NCBI GenBank assembly: GCA_029255685.2
Contig: CM055320.2
Span: forward strand, 43,435,910-43,499,909
DNA: 64,000 bases
Direction: 5' to 3'
Origin: Silene conica
Lineage: Eukaryota > Streptophyta > Magnoliopsida > Caryophyllales > Caryophyllaceae
Shown piece after piece: positions 28,601-43,999 of the stretch; position 1 is the stretch's first letter; every line of letters begins with the position of its first letter. The notes beneath the pieces were generated by a model, which searched no databases, was not told where the DNA came from, and saw nothing but the letters and a program-made list of their open reading frames with translations. The translations under genes were made by a program, and so were the position numbers.

Positions 28601-31600
28601 AAATCAGGACCTTATTTCGTGAAACTTAGACTTAAAATGTTTGTTTGCACACAAAATAGATAATTTCTTATTTCGTGAATTTCGGACCTTAATTTGTGAA
28701 ACCGAAACCTTATTTCGTGAAACTTGTATTTAAAATGTTTGTTTACTCACGAAATATATAATTTCTTATTTCGCGAATCAAGGACCTTAATTTGTGAAAC
28801 CGAAACCTTATTTCGTGAAACTTTGAATTAAAATGTTTGTTCACACACAAAATGTTTAATTTCTTATTTCGTGAATCTTGGACCTTAATTCGTGAAACCG
28901 TTACCTTATTTCGTGAAACTTGGACTTAAAATATTTGTTTTTACTCACAAAATGTTTAATTTCTTATTTTGTGAATCTTCGACCTTAATTTTGAACTCGG
29001 GACCTTATTTCGTGAAACTTAGACTTAAAATGTTTGTTTGCTCACAAAATGGATAATTTCTTATTTCGTGAATTTCGGACCTTAACTTGTGAAACCAGAA
29101 CCTTATTTCGTGAAATTTGGAATTAAAATGTTTGTTCAATCACGAAATGTTTAATTTCTTATTTTGTGAATCTTGGACCTTAATTTGTGAAACCGGAACT
29201 TTATTTCGTGAAACTTGGACTTAAAATGTTTGTTCACTCACGAAATGTTTTATTTCTTATTTCATGAATATTGGACCTTAATTTGTGAAATCGGGACCTT
29301 ATTTCGTGAAAGTTAGACTTAAAATGTTTGTTTGCTCACAAAATGGATAATTTCTTATTTCGTGAATTTCGGACCTTAATTTGTGAAACCAGAACCTTAT
29401 TTCGTGTAATTTGGAATTAAAATGTTTGTTCAATCACGAAATGTTTAATTTCTTATATTGCGGATCTTGGACCTTAATTTGTGAAACCGGAACTTTATTT
29501 CGTGAAACTTGGACTTAAAATATTTGTTCACTCACGAAATGTTTAATTTCTTATTTCGTGCATCTTGGACCTTAATTTGTGAAATCGGGACCTTATTTCG
29601 TGAAAGTTAGACTTAAAATGTTTGTTTGCTCACAAAATGGATAATTTCTTATTTCGTGAATTTCGGACCTTAATTTGTGAAACCGAAACCTTATTTCGTG
29701 AAACTTGTATTTAAAATGTTTGTTTACTCACGAAATATATAATTTCTTATTTCGCGAATCAAGGACCTTAATTTGTGAAACCGAAACCTTATTTCGTGAA
29801 ACTTTGAATTAAAATGTTTGTTCACACACAAAATGTTTAAGTTCTTATTTCGTGAATCTTGGACCTTAATTCGTGAAACCGTTACCTTATTTCGTGAAAC
29901 TTGGACTTAAAATATTTGTTTTTACTCACAAAATGTTTAATTTCTTATTTTGTGAATCTTCGACCTTAATTTTGAACTCGGGACCTTATTTCGTGAAACT
30001 TAGACTTAAAATGTTTGTTTGCTCACAAAATGGATAATTTCTTATTTTGTGAATTTCGGACCTTAACTTGTGAAACCAGAACCTTATTTCGTGAAATTTG
30101 GAATTAAAATGTTTGTTCAATCACGAAATGTTTAATTTCTTATTTTGTGAATCTTGGACCTTAATTTGTGAAACCGGAACTTTATTTCGTGAAACTTGGA
30201 CTTAAAATGTTTGTTCACTCACGAAATGTTTAATTTGTTATTTCATGAATCTTGGACCTTAATTTGTGAAATCGGGACCTTATTTCGTGAAAGTTAGACT
30301 TAAAATGTTTGTTTGCTCACAAAATGGATAATTTCTTATTTCGTCAATTTCGGACCTTAATTTGTGAAACCGAAACCTTATTTCGTGAAACTTGTATTTA
30401 AAATGTTTGTTTACTTACGAAATATATATATAATTTCTTATTTCGCGAATCAAGGACCTTAATTTGTGAAACTGAAACCTTATTTCGTGAAAATTTGAAT
30501 TAAAATGTTTGTTCACTCACAAAATGTTTAATTTCTTATTTTGTGAATCTTCGACCTTAATTTGTGAACTCGGGACCTTATTTCGTGAAACTTAGACTTA
30601 AAATGTTTGTTTCCTCACAAAATGGATAATTTCTTATTTCGTGAATTTCGGACCTTAATTTGTGAAACCAGAACCTTATTTCGTGTAATTTGGAATTAAA
30701 ATGTTTGTTCAATCACGAAATGTTTAATTTCTTATATTGCGGATCTTGGACCTTAATTTGTGAAACCGGAACTTTATTTCGTGAAACTTGGACTTAAAAT
30801 GTTTTTTCACTCACGAAATGTTTAATTTCTTATTTCGTGCATCTTGGACCTTAATTTGTGAAATCGGGACCTTATTTCGTGAAAGTTAGACTTAAAATGT
30901 TTGTTTGCGCACAAAATGGATAATTTCTTATTTCGTGAATTTCGGACCTTAATTTGTGAAACCGAAACCTTATTTCGTGAAACTTGTATTTAAAATGTTT
31001 GTTTACTCACGAAATATATAATTTCTTATTTCGCGAATCAAGGACCTTAATTTGTGAAACCGAAACCTTATTTCGTGAAACTTTGAATTAAAATGTTTGT
31101 TCACTCACAAAATGTTTAATTTCTTATTTCGTGAATCTTGGACCTTAATTCGTGAAACCGTGACCTTATTTCGTGAAACTTGGACTTAAAATATTTGTTT
31201 TTACTCACAAAATGTTTAATTTCTTATTTTGTGAATCTTCGACCTTAATTTTGAACTCCGGACCTTATTTCGTGAAACTTAGACTTAAAATGTTTGTTTG
31301 CTCACAAAATGGATAATTTCTTATTTCGTGAATTTCGGACCTTAACTTGTGAAACCAGAACCTTATTTCGTGAAATTTGGAATTAAAATGTTTGTTCAAT
31401 CACGAAATGTTTAATTTCTTATTTTGTGAATCTTGGACCTTAATTTGTGAAACCGAAACTTTATTTCGTGAAACTTGGACTTAAAATGTTTGTTCACTCA
31501 CGAAATGTTTTATTTCTTATTTCATGAATATTGGACCTTAATTTGTGAAATCGGGACCTTATTTCGTGAAAGTTAGACTTAAAATGTTTGTTTGCTTACA

Positions 31601-34089
31601 AAATGGATAATTTCTTATTTCGTGAATTTCGGACCTTAATTTGTGAAACCGAAACCTTATTTCGTGAAACTTGTATTTAAAATGTTTGTATACTCACGAA
31701 ATATATAATTTCTTATTTCGCGAATCAAGGACCTTAATTTGTGAAACCGAAACCTTATTTCGTGAAACTTTGAATTAAAATGTTTGTTCACTCACAAAAT
31801 GTTTAATTTCTTATTTCGTGAATCTTGGACCTTAATTCGTGAAACCGTGACCTTATTTCGTGAAACTTGGACTTAAAATATTTGTTTTTACTCACAAAAT
31901 GTTTAATTTCTTATTTTGTGAATCTTCGACCTTAATTTTGAACTCCGGACCTTATTTCGTGAAACTTAGACTTAAAATGTTTGTTTGCTCACAAAATGGA
32001 TAATTTCTTATTTCGTGAATTTCGGACCTTAACTTGTGAAACCAGAACCTTATTTCGTGAAATTTGGAATTAAAATGTTTGTTCAATCACGAAATGTTTA
32101 ATTTCTTATTTTGTGAATCTTGGACCTTAATTTGTGAAACCGGAACTTTATTTCGTGAAACTTGGACTTAAAATGTTTGTTCACTCACGAAATGTTTAAT
32201 TTGTTATTTCATGAATCTTGGACCTTAATTTGTGAAATCGGGACCTTATTTCGTGAAAGTTAGACTTAAAATGTTTGTTTGCTCACAAAATGGATAATTT
32301 CTTATTTCGTCAATTTCGGACCTTAATTTGTGAAACCGAAACCTTATTTCGTGAAACTTGTATTTAAAATGTTTGTTTACTTACGAAATATATATATAAT
32401 TTCTTATTTCGCGAATCAAGGACCTTAATTTGTGAAACTGAAACCTTATTTCGTGAAAATTTGAACTAAAATGTTTGTTCACTCACAAAATGTTTAATTT
32501 CTTATTTCGTGAATCTTGGACCTTAATTCGTGAAACCGGGACCGTATTTCGTGAAACTTGGACTTAAAATATTTGTTTACTCACAAAATGTTTAATTTCT
32601 TATTTTGTGAATCTTCGACCTTAATTTGTGAACTCGGGACCTTATTTCGTGAAACTTAGACTTAAAATGTTTGTTTGCTCACAAAATGGATAATTTCTTA
32701 TTTCGTGAATTTCGGACCTTAATTTGTGAAACCAGAACCTTATTTCGTGTAATTTGGAATTAAAATGTTTGTTCAATCACGAAATGTTTAATTTCTTATA
32801 TTGCGGATCTTGGACCTTAATTTGTGAAACCGGAACTTTATTTCGTGAAACTTGGACTTAAAATGTTTGTTCACTCACGAAATGTTTAATTTCTTATTTC
32901 GTGCATCTTGGACCTTAATTTGTGAAATCGGGACCTTATTTCGTGAAAGTTAGACTTAAAATGTTTGTTTGCTCACAAAATGGATAATTTCTTATTTCGT
33001 GAATTTCGGACCTTAATTTGTGAAACCGAAACCTTATTTCGTGAAACTTGTATTTAAAATGTTTGTTTACTCACGAAATATATAATTTCTTATTTCGCGA
33101 ATCAAGGACCTTAATTTGTGAAACCGAAACCTTATTTCGTGAAACTTTGAATTAAAATGTTTGTTCACACACAAAATGTTTAATTTCTTATTTCGTGAAT
33201 CTTGGACCTTAATTCGTGAAACCGTTACCTTATTTCGTGAAACTTGGACTTAAAATATTTGTTTTTACTCACAAAATGTTTAATTTCTTATTTTGTGAAT
33301 CTTCGACCTTAATTTTGAACTCTGGACCTTATTTCGTGAAACTTAGACTTAAAATGTTTGTTTGCTCACAAAATGGATAATTTCTTATTTCGTGAATTTC
33401 GGACCTTAACTTGTGAAACCAGAACCTTATTTTGTGAAATTTGGAATTAAAATGTTTGTTCAATCACGAAATGTTTAATTTCTTATTTTGTGAATCTTGG
33501 ACCTTAATTTGTGAAACCGGAACTTTATTTCGTGAAACTTGGACTTAAAATGTTTGTTCACTCACGAAATGTTTAATTTCTTATTTCATGAATCTTGGAC
33601 CTTAATTTGTGAAATCGGGACCTTATTTCGTGAAAGTTAGACTTCAAATGTTTGTTTGCTCACAAAATGGATAATTTCTTATTTCGTGAATTTCGGACCT
33701 TAATTTGTGAAACCGAAACCTTATTTCGTGAAACTTGTATTTAAAATGTTTGTTTACTTACGAAATATATAATTTCTTATTTCGCGAATCAAGGACCTTA
33801 ATTTGTGAAACTGAAACCTTATTTCGTGAAACTTTGAATTAAAATGTTTGTTCACTCACAAAATGTTTAATTTCTTATTTCGTGAATCTTGGACCTTAAT
33901 TCGTGAAACCGTGACCTTATTTCGTGAAACTTGGACATAAAATATTTGATTTTTCTCACAAAATGTTTAATTTCTTATTTTGTGAATCTTCGACCTTAAT
34001 TTGTGAACTCGGGACCTTATTTCGTGAAACTTAGACTTAAAATGTTTGTTTGCTCACAAAATAGATAATTTCTTATTTCTTGAATTTCG

Positions 34090-36845
34090 GACCTTAACTT
34101 GTGAAACCAGAACCTTATTTCGTGAAATTTGGAATTAAAATGTTTGTTCAATCACGAAATGTTTAATTTCTTATTTTCTGAATCTTGGACCTTAATTTGT
34201 GAAACCGGAACATTATTTCGTGAAACTTGGACTTAAAATGTTTGTTCACTCACGAAATGTTTAATTTCTTATTTCATGAATCTTGGACCTTAATTTGTGA
34301 AATCGGGACCTTATTTCGTGAAAGTTAGACTTAAAATGTTTGTTTGCTCACAAAATGGATAATTTCTTATTTCGTCAATTTCGGACCTTAATTTGTGAAA
34401 CCGAAACCTTATTTCGTGAAACTTGTATTTAAAATGTTTGTTTACTTACGAAATATATATAAAATTTCTTATTTCGCGAATCAAGGACCTTAATTTGTGA
34501 AACCGAAACCTTATTTCGTGAAACTTTGAATTAAAATGTTTGTTCACTCACAAAATGTTTAATTTCTTATTTCGTGAATCTTGGACCTTAATTCATGAAA
34601 CCGTGACCTTATTTCGTGAAACTTGGACTTAAAATATTTGTTTACTCACAAAATGTTTAATTTCTTATTTTGTGAATCTTCGACCTTAATTTGTGAACTC
34701 GGGACCTTATTTCGTGAAACTTAGACTTAAAATGTTTGTTTGCTCACAAAATGGATAATTTCTTATTTCGTGAATTTCGGACCTTAATTTGTGAAACCAG
34801 AACCTTATTTCGTGAAATTTGGAATTAAAATGTTTGGTCAATCACGAAATGTTTAATTTCTTATTTTGTGGATCTTGGACCTTAATTTGTGAAACCGGAA
34901 CTTTATTTCGTGAAACTTGGACTTAAAATGTTTGTTCACTCACGAAATGTTTAATTTCTTATTTCGTGAATCTTCGACCTTAATTTGTGAAATCGGGACT
35001 TTATTTCGTGAAACTTAGACTTAAAATGTTTGTTTGCACACAAAATGGATAATTTCTTATTTCGTGAATTTCGGACCTTAATTTGTGAAACCGAAACCTT
35101 ATTTCGTGAAACTTGTATTTAAAATGTTTGTTTACTCACGAAATATATAATTTCTTATTTCGCGAATCAAGGACCTTAATTTGTGAAACCGAAACCTTAT
35201 TTCGTGAAAATTTGAATTAAAATGTTTGTTCACTCACAAAATGTTTAATTTCTTATTTCGTGAATCTTGGACCTTAATTCGTGAAACCGTGACCTGGTTT
35301 CGTGAAACTTGGACATAAAATATTTGTTTTTACTCACAAAATGTTTAATTTCTTATTTTGTGAATCTTCGACCTTAATTTGTGAACTCGGGACCTTATTT
35401 CGTGAAACTTAGACTTAAAATGTTTGTTTGCTCACAAAATAGATAATTTCTTATTTCTTGAATTTCGGACCTTAACTTGTGAAACCAGAACCTTATTTCG
35501 TGAAATTTGGAATTAAAATGTTTGTTCAATCACGAAATGTTTAATTTCTTATTTTGTGAATCTTGGACCTTAATTTGTGAAACCGGAACATTATTTCGTG
35601 AAACTTGGACTTAAAATGTTTGTTCCCTCACGAAATGTTTAATTTCTTATTTCATGAATCTTGGACCTTAATTTGTGAAATCGGGACCTTATTTCGTGAA
35701 AGTTAGACTTAAAATGTTTGTTTGCTCACAAAATGGATAATTTCTTATTTCGTCAATTTCGGACCTTAATTTGTGAAACCGAAACCTTATTTCGTGAAAC
35801 TTGTATTTAAAATGTTTGTTTACTTACGAAATATATATATAATTTCTTATTTCGCGAATCAAGGACCTTAATTTGTGAAACCGAAACCTTATTTCGTGAA
35901 ACTTTGAATTAAAATGTTTGTTCACTCACAAAATGTTTAATTTCTTATTTCGTGAATCTTGGACCTTAATTCATGAAACCGTGACCTTATTTCGTGAAAC
36001 TTGGACTTAAAATATTTGTTTACTCACAAAATGTTTAATTTCTTATTTTGTGAATCTTCGACCTTAATTTGTGAACTCGGGACCTTATTTCGTGAAACTT
36101 AGACTTAAAATGTTTGTTTGCTCACAAAATGGATAATTTCTTATTTCGTGAATTTCGGACCTTAATTTGTGAAACCAGAACCTTATTTCGTGAAATTTGG
36201 AATTAAAATGTTTGGTCAATCACGAAATGTTTAATTTCTTATTTTGTGGATCTTGGACCTTAATTTGTGAAACCGGAACTTTATTTCGTGAAACTTGGAC
36301 TTAAAATGTTTGTTCACTCACGAAATGTTTAATTTCTTATTTCGTGAATCTTCGACCTTAATTTGTGAAATCGGGACTTTATTTCGTGAAACTTAGACTT
36401 AAAATGTTTGTTTGCACACAAAATGGATAATTTCTTATTTCGTGAATTTCGGACCTTAATTTGTGAAACCGAAACCTTATTTCGTGAAACTTGTATTTAA
36501 AATGTTTGTTTACTCACGAAATATATAATTTCTTATTTCGCGAATCAAGGACCTTAATTTGTGAAACCGAAACCTTATTTCGTGAAACTTTGAATTAAAA
36601 TGTTTGTTCACTCACAAAATGTTTAATTTCTTATTTCGTGAATCTTGGACCTTAATTCATGAAACCGTGACCTTATTTCGTGAAACTTGGACTTAAAATA
36701 TTTGTTTACTCACAAAATGTTTAATTTCTTATTTTGTGAATCTTCGACCTTAATTTGTGAACTCGGGACCTTATTTCGTGAAACTTAGACTTAAAATGTT
36801 TGTTTGCTCACAAAATGGATAATTTCTTATTTCGTGAATTTCGGA
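34090..36845. repeat. 1378-bp 14-monomer repeats (paired 7-mers), left of the LINE
   Basis: Two different 7-mers alternate. One has an A with GGACCTTAACTTG, a B with CCGGAACATTATT, a C ending TTTCGTCAATTTCGG and a D with an expanded TA run. The other has an A with TGTTTGGTCAATCAC and often an F with GGACATAAAAT and a G with AAAATAGATAATT and TTTCTTGAATTT. The first type starts at 34090 and again at 35468, a spacing of 1378 bp. The same pair occurs to the right of the LINE. The end coordinate is approximate because later 7-mers here repeat the second type. Confidence 0.6.
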
Positions 36846-39800
36846 CCTTAATTTGTGAAACCAGAACCTTATTTCGTGAAATTTGGAATTAAAATGTTTG
36901 GTCAATCACGAAATGTTTAATTTCTTATTTTGTGGATCTTGGACCTTAATTTGTGAAACCGGAACTTTATTTCGTGAAACTTGGACTTAAAATGTTTGTT
37001 CACTCACGAAATGTTTAATTTCTTATTTCGTGAATCTTCGACCTTAATTTGTGAAATCGGGACTTTATTTCGTGAAACTTAGACTTAAAATGTTTGTTTG
37101 CACACAAAATGGATAATTTCTTATTTCGTGAATTTCGGACCTTAATTTGTGAAACCGAAACCTTATTTCGTGAAACTTGTATTTAAAATGTTTGTTTACT
37201 CACGAAATATATAATTTCTTATTTCGCGAATCAAGGACCTTAATTTGTGAAACCGAAACCTTATTTCGTGAAACTTTGAATTAAAATGTTTGTTCACTCA
37301 CAAAATGTTTAATTTCTTATTTCGTGAATCTTGGACCTTAATTCATGAAACCGTGACCTTATTTCGTGAAACTTGGACTTAAAATATTTGTTTACTCACA
37401 AAATGTTTAATTTCTTATTTTGTGAATCTTCGACCTTAATTTGTGAACTCGGGACCTTATTTCGTGAAACTTAGACTTAAAATGTTTTTTTGCTCACAAA
37501 ATGGATAATTTCTTATTTCGTGAATTTCGGACCTTAATTTGTGAAACCAGAACCTTATTTCGTGAAATTTGGAATTAAAATGTTTGGTCAATCACGAAAT
37601 GTTTAATTTCTTATTTTGTGGATCTTGGACCTTAATTTGTGAAACCGGAACTTTATTTCGTGAAACTTGGACTTAAAATGTTTGTTCACTCACGAAATGT
37701 TTAATTTCTTATTTCGTGAATCTTCGACCTTAATTTGTGAAATCGGGACTTTATTTCGTGAAACTTAGACTTAAAATGTTTGTTTGCACACAAAATGGAT
37801 AATTTCTTATTTCGTGAATTTCGGACCTTAATTTGTGAAACCGAAACCTTATTTCGTGAAACTTGTATTTAAAATGTTTGTTTACTCACGAAATATATAA
37901 TTTCTTATTTCGCGAATCAAGGACCATAATTTGTGAAACCGAAACCTTATTTCGTGAAAATTTGAATTAAAATGTTTGTTCACTCACAAAATGTTTAATT
38001 TCTTATTTCGTGAATCTTGGACCTTAATTCGTGAAACCGTGACCTTATTTCGTGAAACTTGGACATAAAATATTTGTTTTTACTCACAAAATGTTTAATT
38101 TCTTATTTTGTGAATCTTCGACCTTAATTTGTGAACTCGGGACCTTATTTCGTGAAACTTAGACTTAAAATGTTTGTTTGCTCACAAAATAGATAATTTC
38201 TTATTTCTTGAATTTCGGACCTTAACTTGTGAAACCAGAACCTTATTTCGTGAAATTTGGAATTAAAATGTTTGTTCAATCACGAAATGTTTAATTTCTT
38301 ATTTTGTGAATCTTGGACCTTAATTTGTGAAACCGGAACATTATTTCGTGAAACTTGGACTTAAAATGTTTGTTCACTCACGAAATGTTTAATTTCTTAT
38401 TTCGTGAATCTTCGACCTTAATTTGTGAAATCGGGACTTTATTTCGTGAAACTTAGACTTAAAATGTTTGTTTGCACACAAAATGGATAATTTCTTATTT
38501 CGTGAATTTCGGACCTTAATTTGTGAAACCGAAACCTTATTTCGTGAAACTTGTATTTAAAATGTTTGTTTACTCACGAAATATATAATTTCTTATTTCG
38601 CGAATCAAGGACCTTAATTTGTGAAACCGAAACCTTATTTCGTGAAACTTTGAATTAAAATGTTTGTTCACTCACAAAATGTTTAATTTCTTATTTCGTG
38701 AATCTTGGACCTTAATTCATGAAACCGTGACCTTATTTCGTGAAACTTGGACTTAAAATATTTGTTTACTCACAAAATGTTTAATTTCTTATTTTGTGAA
38801 TCTTCGACCTTAATTTGTGAACTCGGGACCTTATTTCGTGAAACTTAGACTTAAAATGTTTGTTTGCTCACAAAATGGATAATTTCTTATTTCGTGAATT
38901 TCGGACCTTAATTTGTGAAACCAGAACCTTATTTCGTGAAATTTGGAATTAAAATGTTTGGTCAATCACGAAATGTTTAATTTCTTATTTTGTGGATCTT
39001 GGACCTTAATTTGTGAAACCGGAACTTTATTTCGTGAAACTTGGACTTAAAATGTTTGTTCACTCACGAAATGTTTAATTTCTTATTTCGTGAATCTTCG
39101 ACCTTAATTTGTGAAATCGGGACTTTATTTCGTGAAACTTAGACTTAAAATGTTTGTTTGCACACAAAATGGATAATTTCTGATTTCGTTAATTTCGGAC
39201 CTTAATTTGTGAAACCGAAACCTTATTTCGTGAAACTTGTATTTAAAATGTTTGTTTACTTACGAAATATATAATTTCTTATTTCGCGAATCAAGGACCT
39301 TAATTTGTGAAACCGAAACCTTATTTCGTGAAAATTTGAATTAAAATGTTTGTTCACTCACAAAATGTTTAATTTCTTATTTCGTGAATCTTGGACCTTA
39401 ATTCGTTAAACCGGGACCGTATTTCGTGAAACTTGGACTTAAAATATTTGTTTACTCACAAAATGTTTAATTTCTTATTTTGTGAATCTTCGACCTTAAT
39501 TTGTGAACTCGGGACCTTATTTCGTGAAACTTAGACTTAAAATGTTTGTTTGCTCACAAAATGGATAATTTCTTATTTCGTGAATTTCGGACCTTAATTT
39601 GTGAAACCAGAACCTTATTTCGTGAAATTTAGAATTAAAATGTTTGTTCAATCACGAAATGTTTAATTTCTTATTTTGTGGATCTTGGACCTTAATTTGT
39701 GAAACCGGAACTTTATTTCGTGAAACTTGGACTTAAAATGTTTGTTCACTCACGAAATGTTTAATTTCTTATTTCGTGGATCTTGGACCTTAATTTGTGA

Positions 39801-42800
39801 AATCGGGACCTTATTTCGTGAAAGTTAGACTTAAAATGTTTGTTTGCTCACAAAATGGATAATTTCTTATTTCGTCAATTTCGGACCTTAATTTGTGAAA
39901 CCGAAACCTTATTTCGTGAAACTTGTATTTAAAATGTTTGTTTACTCACGAAATATAGAATTTCTTATTTCGCGAATCAAGGACCTTAATTTGTGAAACC
40001 GAAACCTTATTTCGTGAAAATTTGAATTAAAATGTTTGTTCACTCACAAAAGTTTAATTTCTTATTTCGTGAATCTTGGACCTTAATTCGTGAAACCGGG
40101 ACCGTATTTCGTGAAACTTGGACTTAAAATATTTGTTTACTCACAAAATGTTTAATTTCTTATTTTGTGAATCTTCGACCTTAATTTGTGAACTCGGGAC
40201 CTTATTTCGTGAAACTTAGACTTAAAATGTTTGTTTGCTCACAAAATGGATAATTTCTTATTTCGTGAATTTCGGACCTTAATTTGTGAAACCAGAACCT
40301 TATTTCGTGAAATTTGGAATTAAAATGTTTGTTCAATCACGAAATGTTTAATTTCTTATTTTGTGGATCTTCGACCTTAATTTGTGAAACCGGAACTTTA
40401 TTTCGTGAAACTTGGACTTAAAATGTTTGTTCACTCACGAAATGTTTAATTTCTTATTTCGTGCATCTTGGACCTTAATTTGTGAAATCGGGACCTTATT
40501 TCGTGAAACTTAGACTTAAAATGTTTGTTTGCACACAAAGTAGATAATTTCTTATTTCGTGAATTTCGGACCTTAATTTGTGAAACCGAAACCTTATTTC
40601 GTGAAACTTGTATTTAAAATGTTTGTTTACTCACGAAATATATAATTTCTTATTTCGCGAATCAAGGACCTTAATTTGTGAAACCGAAACCTTATTTCGT
40701 GAAACTTTGAATTAAAATGTTTGTTCACTCACAAAATGTTTAATTTCTTATTTCGTGAATCTTGGACCTTAATTCATGAAACCGTGACCTTATTTCGTGA
40801 AACTTGGACTTAAAATATTTGTTTACTCACAAAATGTTTAATTTCTTATTTTGTGAATCTTCGACCTTAATTTGTGAACTCGGGACCTTATTTCGTGAAA
40901 CTTAGACTTAAAATGTTTGTTTGCTCACAAAATGGATAATTTCTTATTTCGTGAATTTCGGACCTTAATTTGTGAAACCAGAACCTTATTTCGTGAAATT
41001 TGGAATTAAAATGTTTGGTCAACCACGAAATGTTTAATTTCTTATTTTGTGGATCTTGGACCTTAATTTGTGAAACCGGAACTTTATTTCGTGAAACTTG
41101 GACTTAAAATGTTTGTTCACTCACGAAATGTTTAATTTCTTATTTCGTGAATCTTCGACCTTAATTTGTGAAATCGGGACTTTATTTCGTGAAACTTAGA
41201 CTTAAAATGTTTGTTTGCACACAAAATGGATAATTTCTTATTTCGTGAATTTCGGACCTTAATTTGTGAAACCGAAACCTTATTTCGTGAAACTTGTATT
41301 TAAAATGTTTGTTTACTCACGAAATATATAATTTCTTATTTCGCGAATCAAGGACCTTAATTTGTGAAACCGAAACCTTATTTCGTGAAACTTTGAATTA
41401 AAATGTTTGTTCACTCACAAAATGTTTAATTTCTTATTTCGTGAATCTTGGACCTTAATTCATGAAACCGTGACCTTATTTCGTGAAACTTGGACTTAAA
41501 ATATTTGTTTACTCACAAAATGTTTAATTTCTTATTTTGTGAATCTTCGACCTTAATTTGTGAACTCGGGACCTTATTTCGTGAAACTTAGACTTAAAAT
41601 GTTTGTTTGCTCACAAAATGGATAATTTCTTATTTCGTGAATTTCGGACCTTAATTTGTGAAACCAGAACCTTATTTCGTGAAATTTGGAATTAAAATGT
41701 TTGGTCAATCACGAAATGTTTAATTTCTTATTTTGTGGATCTTGGACCTTAATTTGTGAAACCGGAACTTTATTTCGTGAAACTTGGACTTAAAATGTTT
41801 GTTCACTCACGAAATGTTTAATTTCTTATTTCGTGAATCTTCGACCTTAATTTGTGAAATCGGGACTTTATTTCGTGAAACTTAGACTTAAAATGTTTGT
41901 TTGCACACAAAATGGATAATTTCTTATTTCGTGAATTTCGGACCTTAATTTGTGAAACCGAAACCTTATTTCGTGAAACTTGTATTTAAAATGTTTGTTT
42001 ACTCACGAAATATATAATTTCTTATTTCGCGAATCAAGGACCATAATTTGTGAAACCGAAACCTTATTTCGTGAAAATTTGAATTAAAATGTTTGTTCAC
42101 TCACAAAATGTTTAATTTCTTATTTCGTGAATCTTGGACCTTAATTCGTGAAACCGTGACCTTATTTCGTGAAACTTGGACATAAAATATTTGTTTTTAC
42201 TCACAAAATGTTTAATTTCTTATTTTGTGAATCTTCGACCTTAATTTGTGAACTCGGGACCTTATTTCGTGAAACTTAGACTTAAAATGTTTGTTTGCTC
42301 ACAAAATAGATAATTTCTTATTTCTTGAATTTCGGACCTTAATTTGTGAAACCGAAACCTTATTTCGTGAAACTTTGAATTAAAATGTTTGTTCACTCAC
42401 AAAATGTTTAATTTCTTATTTCGTGAATCTTGGACCTTAATTCATGAAACCGTGACCTTATTTCGTGAAACTTGGACTTAAAATATTTGTTTACTCACAA
42501 AATGTTTAATTTCTTATTTCGTGAATCTTCGACCTTAATTTGTGAACTCGGGACCTTATTTCGTGAAACTTAGACTTAAAATGTTTGTTTGCTCACAAAA
42601 TGGATAATTTCTTATTTCGTGAATTTCGGACCTTAATTTGTGAAACCAGAACCTTATTTCGTGAAATTTAGAATTAAAATGTTTGTTCAATCACGAAATG
42701 TTTAATTTCTTATTTTGTGGATCTTGGACCTTAATTTGTGAAACCGGAACTTTATTTCGTGAAACTTGGACTTAAAATGTTTGTTCACTCACGAAATGTT

Positions 42801-43803
42801 TAATTTCTTATTTCGTGCATCTTGGACCTTAATTTGTGAAATCGGGACCTTATTTCGTGAAAGTTAGACTTAAAATGTTTGTTTGCTCACAAAATGGATA
42901 ATTTCTTATTTCGTCAATTTCGGACCTTAATTTGTGAAACCGAAACCTTATTTCGTGAAACTTGTATTTAAAATGTTTGTTTACTCACGAAATATAGAAT
43001 TTCTTATATCGCGAATCAAGGACCTTAATTTGTGAAACCGAAACCTTATTTCGTGAAAATTTGAATTAAAATGTTTGTTCACTCACAAAAGTTTAATTTC
43101 TTATTTCGTGAATCTTGGACCTTAATTCGTGAAACCGGGACCGTATTTCGTGAAACTTGGACTTAAAATATTTGTTTACTCACAAAATGTTTAATTTCTT
43201 ATTTTGTGAATCTTCGACCTTAATTTGTGAACTCGGGACCTTATTTCGTGAAACTTAGACTTAAAATGTTTGTTTGCTCACAAAATGGATAATTTCTTAT
43301 TTCGTGAATTTCGGACCTTAATTTGTGAAACCAGAACCTTATTTCGTGAAATTTGGAATTAAAATGTTTGTTCAATCACGAAATGTTTAATTTCTTATTT
43401 TGTGGATCTTGGACCTTAATTTGTGAAACCGGAACTTTATTTCGTGAAACTTGGACTTAAAATGTTTGTTCACTCACGAAATGTTTAATTTCTTATTTCG
43501 TGCATCTTGGACCTTAATTTGTGAAATCGGGACCTTATTTCGTGAAACTTAGACTTAAAATGTTTGTTTGCACACAAAGTAGATAATTTCTTATTTCGTG
43601 AATTTCGGACCTTAATTTGTGAAACCGAAACCTTATTTCGTGAAACTTGTATTTAAAATGTTTGTTTACTCACGAAATATATAATTTCTTATTTCGCGAA
43701 TCAAGGACCTTAATTTGTGAAACCGAAACCTTATTTCGTGAAAATTTGAATTAAAATGTTTGTTCACTCACAAAATGTTTAATTTCTTATTTCGTGAATC
43801 TTG

Positions 43804-43999
43804 GACCTTAATTCGTGAAACCGGGACCTTATTTCGTGAAACTTGGACTTAAAATATTTGTTTAATCACAAAATGTTTAATTTCTTATTTTGTGGATCTT
43901 GGAACTTAATTTGTGTAACCGGAACTTTATTTCGTGAAACTTGGACTTAAAATGTTTGTTTGCTCACAAAATGGATAATTTCTTATTTCGTGAATTTAG
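43804..43999. repeat. F and G monomers overwritten by a B-like patch
   Basis: The F monomer at 43804 keeps its F core (TTAAAATATTTG) but ends like A (TTTTGTGGATCTTGG). The monomer in the G slot at 43902 starts like B (ACCGGAACTTT, CTTGGACTTAAAATG) and ends like C/G (TTTGCTCACAAAATGG). Both are 98 bp, and the HOR from A at 43314 to A at 44000 is still exactly 686 bp. A patch of A/B-derived sequence, very roughly 43880-43955, thus replaced the normal sequence without changing register. This looks more like gene conversion than unequal crossing over. Confidence 0.6.
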
